This document shows positions 60,378 to 60,533 of a DNA stretch of 60,533 bases, one piece after another. The number at the start of each line of letters is the position of its first letter. The stretch's first letter is position 1. Under the pieces are notes generated by a model that did not search any database, was not told the DNA's origin, and saw only the letters and a list, made by a program, of their open reading frames with translations. The stretch is from Gemmatimonadota bacterium. Its GTDB lineage: Bacteria; Gemmatimonadota; Gemmatimonadetes; Gemmatimonadales; GWC2-71-9. The stretch is taken from contig CP070666.1 in the NCBI GenBank assembly GCA_020351775.1, forward strand, positions 4,851,783-4,912,315, read 5' to 3'. The translations under genes and the position numbers were made by a program.

Positions 60378-60533
60378 TCACTCGGCTCCCACAGCCTGCT
60401 TGATCCGCCGCTTCTGGCCTTCCGTGACCATATCGCTTGCCACGACTTCACGCACGATCGGTGCCACGAAGGAGTAGCCCAGGGCATCGGCAGCCAGCCA
60501 TCTTTGCCATTCCAGCTCATCCAGTGCGCGGTT
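60378..60533 (-). CDS. 3' end of an unrecognised minus-strand gene
   Basis: Fifty-one in-frame codons end at TGA (60378-60380): NRALDELEWQRWLAADALGYS, VAPIVREVVASDMVTEGQKRRIKQ and AVGAE. A sensible, evenly charged helical C-terminus with no stops supports a real gene running past the window edge, but the family cannot be told. Confidence 0.65.
   Translation of the reverse strand, partial: NRALDELEWQRWLAADALGYSFVAPIVREVVASDMVTEGQKRRIKQAVGAE

Overview
The window comes from a high-GC Gram-negative bacterium, most likely Gemmatimonadota or a close FCB-group relative. That placement is inference from memory of gene families and gene order; no search was run. What the sequence shows is many predicted lipoproteins with lipoboxes, an Omp85-like outer-membrane barrel, SPOR and PD40 domains, a Tat substrate, and the blocks prs-rplY-pth-ychF and rpsF-rpsR-DUF2232-rplI. 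The three intact tRNAs have no encoded CCA. Genes are tightly packed with many 1-14 nt overlaps, and most are housekeeping.

Layout. 1-8.3 kb (minus): 5' end of aroF, a metallo-beta-lactamase-fold hydrolase, a secreted subtilase with a C-terminal FlgD-like module, smc, and a WD40-like/SPOR lipoprotein. 8.4-19.6 kb (minus): a giant gluzincin/PD40/beta-barrel protein, rsfS, a FakA-FakB-type fusion, rplI, a DUF2232 membrane protein, rpsR, rpsF, ychF, pth (apparently a CTG start), rplY and prs. 19.6-22.9 kb: a plus-strand sulfatase with a discoidin-like C-terminus, a doubtful small ORF, a glycine-rich envelope protein and tRNA-Gln(TTG). 23.0-27.8 kb (minus): pdxJ, a protein with two HPt-like modules lacking the phospho-His, an LPG-synthase-like membrane protein, and ispE. 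27.8-41.7 kb (mainly plus): a lipoprotein, methylmalonyl-CoA epimerase (minus), trxA, rsmI, then a chain of mostly overlapping genes: DUF4159, DUF4175-like, TPR, a Tat-exported protein, a JAMM-DinG helicase fusion, an aminotransferase and a single-pass membrane protein, closed by a terminator. 41.9-43.2 kb: gltX (minus).

43.2-48.9 kb is the most accessory-looking part. It has small lipoproteins, two zinc-ribbon-like proteins, a membrane protein of lower GC, and two tRNA-Ser genes (GCT and TGA), each with a partial copy of its own 3' part nearby, as expected of integration or recombination scars. 48.9-53.1 kb (minus): gcvPA, gcvPB and an ATP-NAD/AcoX-type kinase-fold protein. 53.1-60.5 kb: a repeat-flanked zinc-ribbon ORF, gdhA, a PPK2-family kinase, a secreted esterase-fold protein, a small zinc-ribbon protein, two SDR dehydrogenases and the 3' end of an unrecognised minus-strand gene.

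Working together: rpsF/rpsR/rplI/rplY/rsfS/pth/ychF/gltX/rsmI serve translation; prs, pdxJ, ispE and aroF serve precursor synthesis; gcvPA/gcvPB and gdhA handle glycine and glutamate; the DUF4159-DUF4175-TPR-Tat genes look like one envelope-associated module of unknown role. I saw no CRISPR array, transposase, integrase or phage gene. The best leads for something new are the JAMM-DinG fusion, the HPt-like protein without His, the envelope module beside the helicase, and the tRNA-Ser scars.
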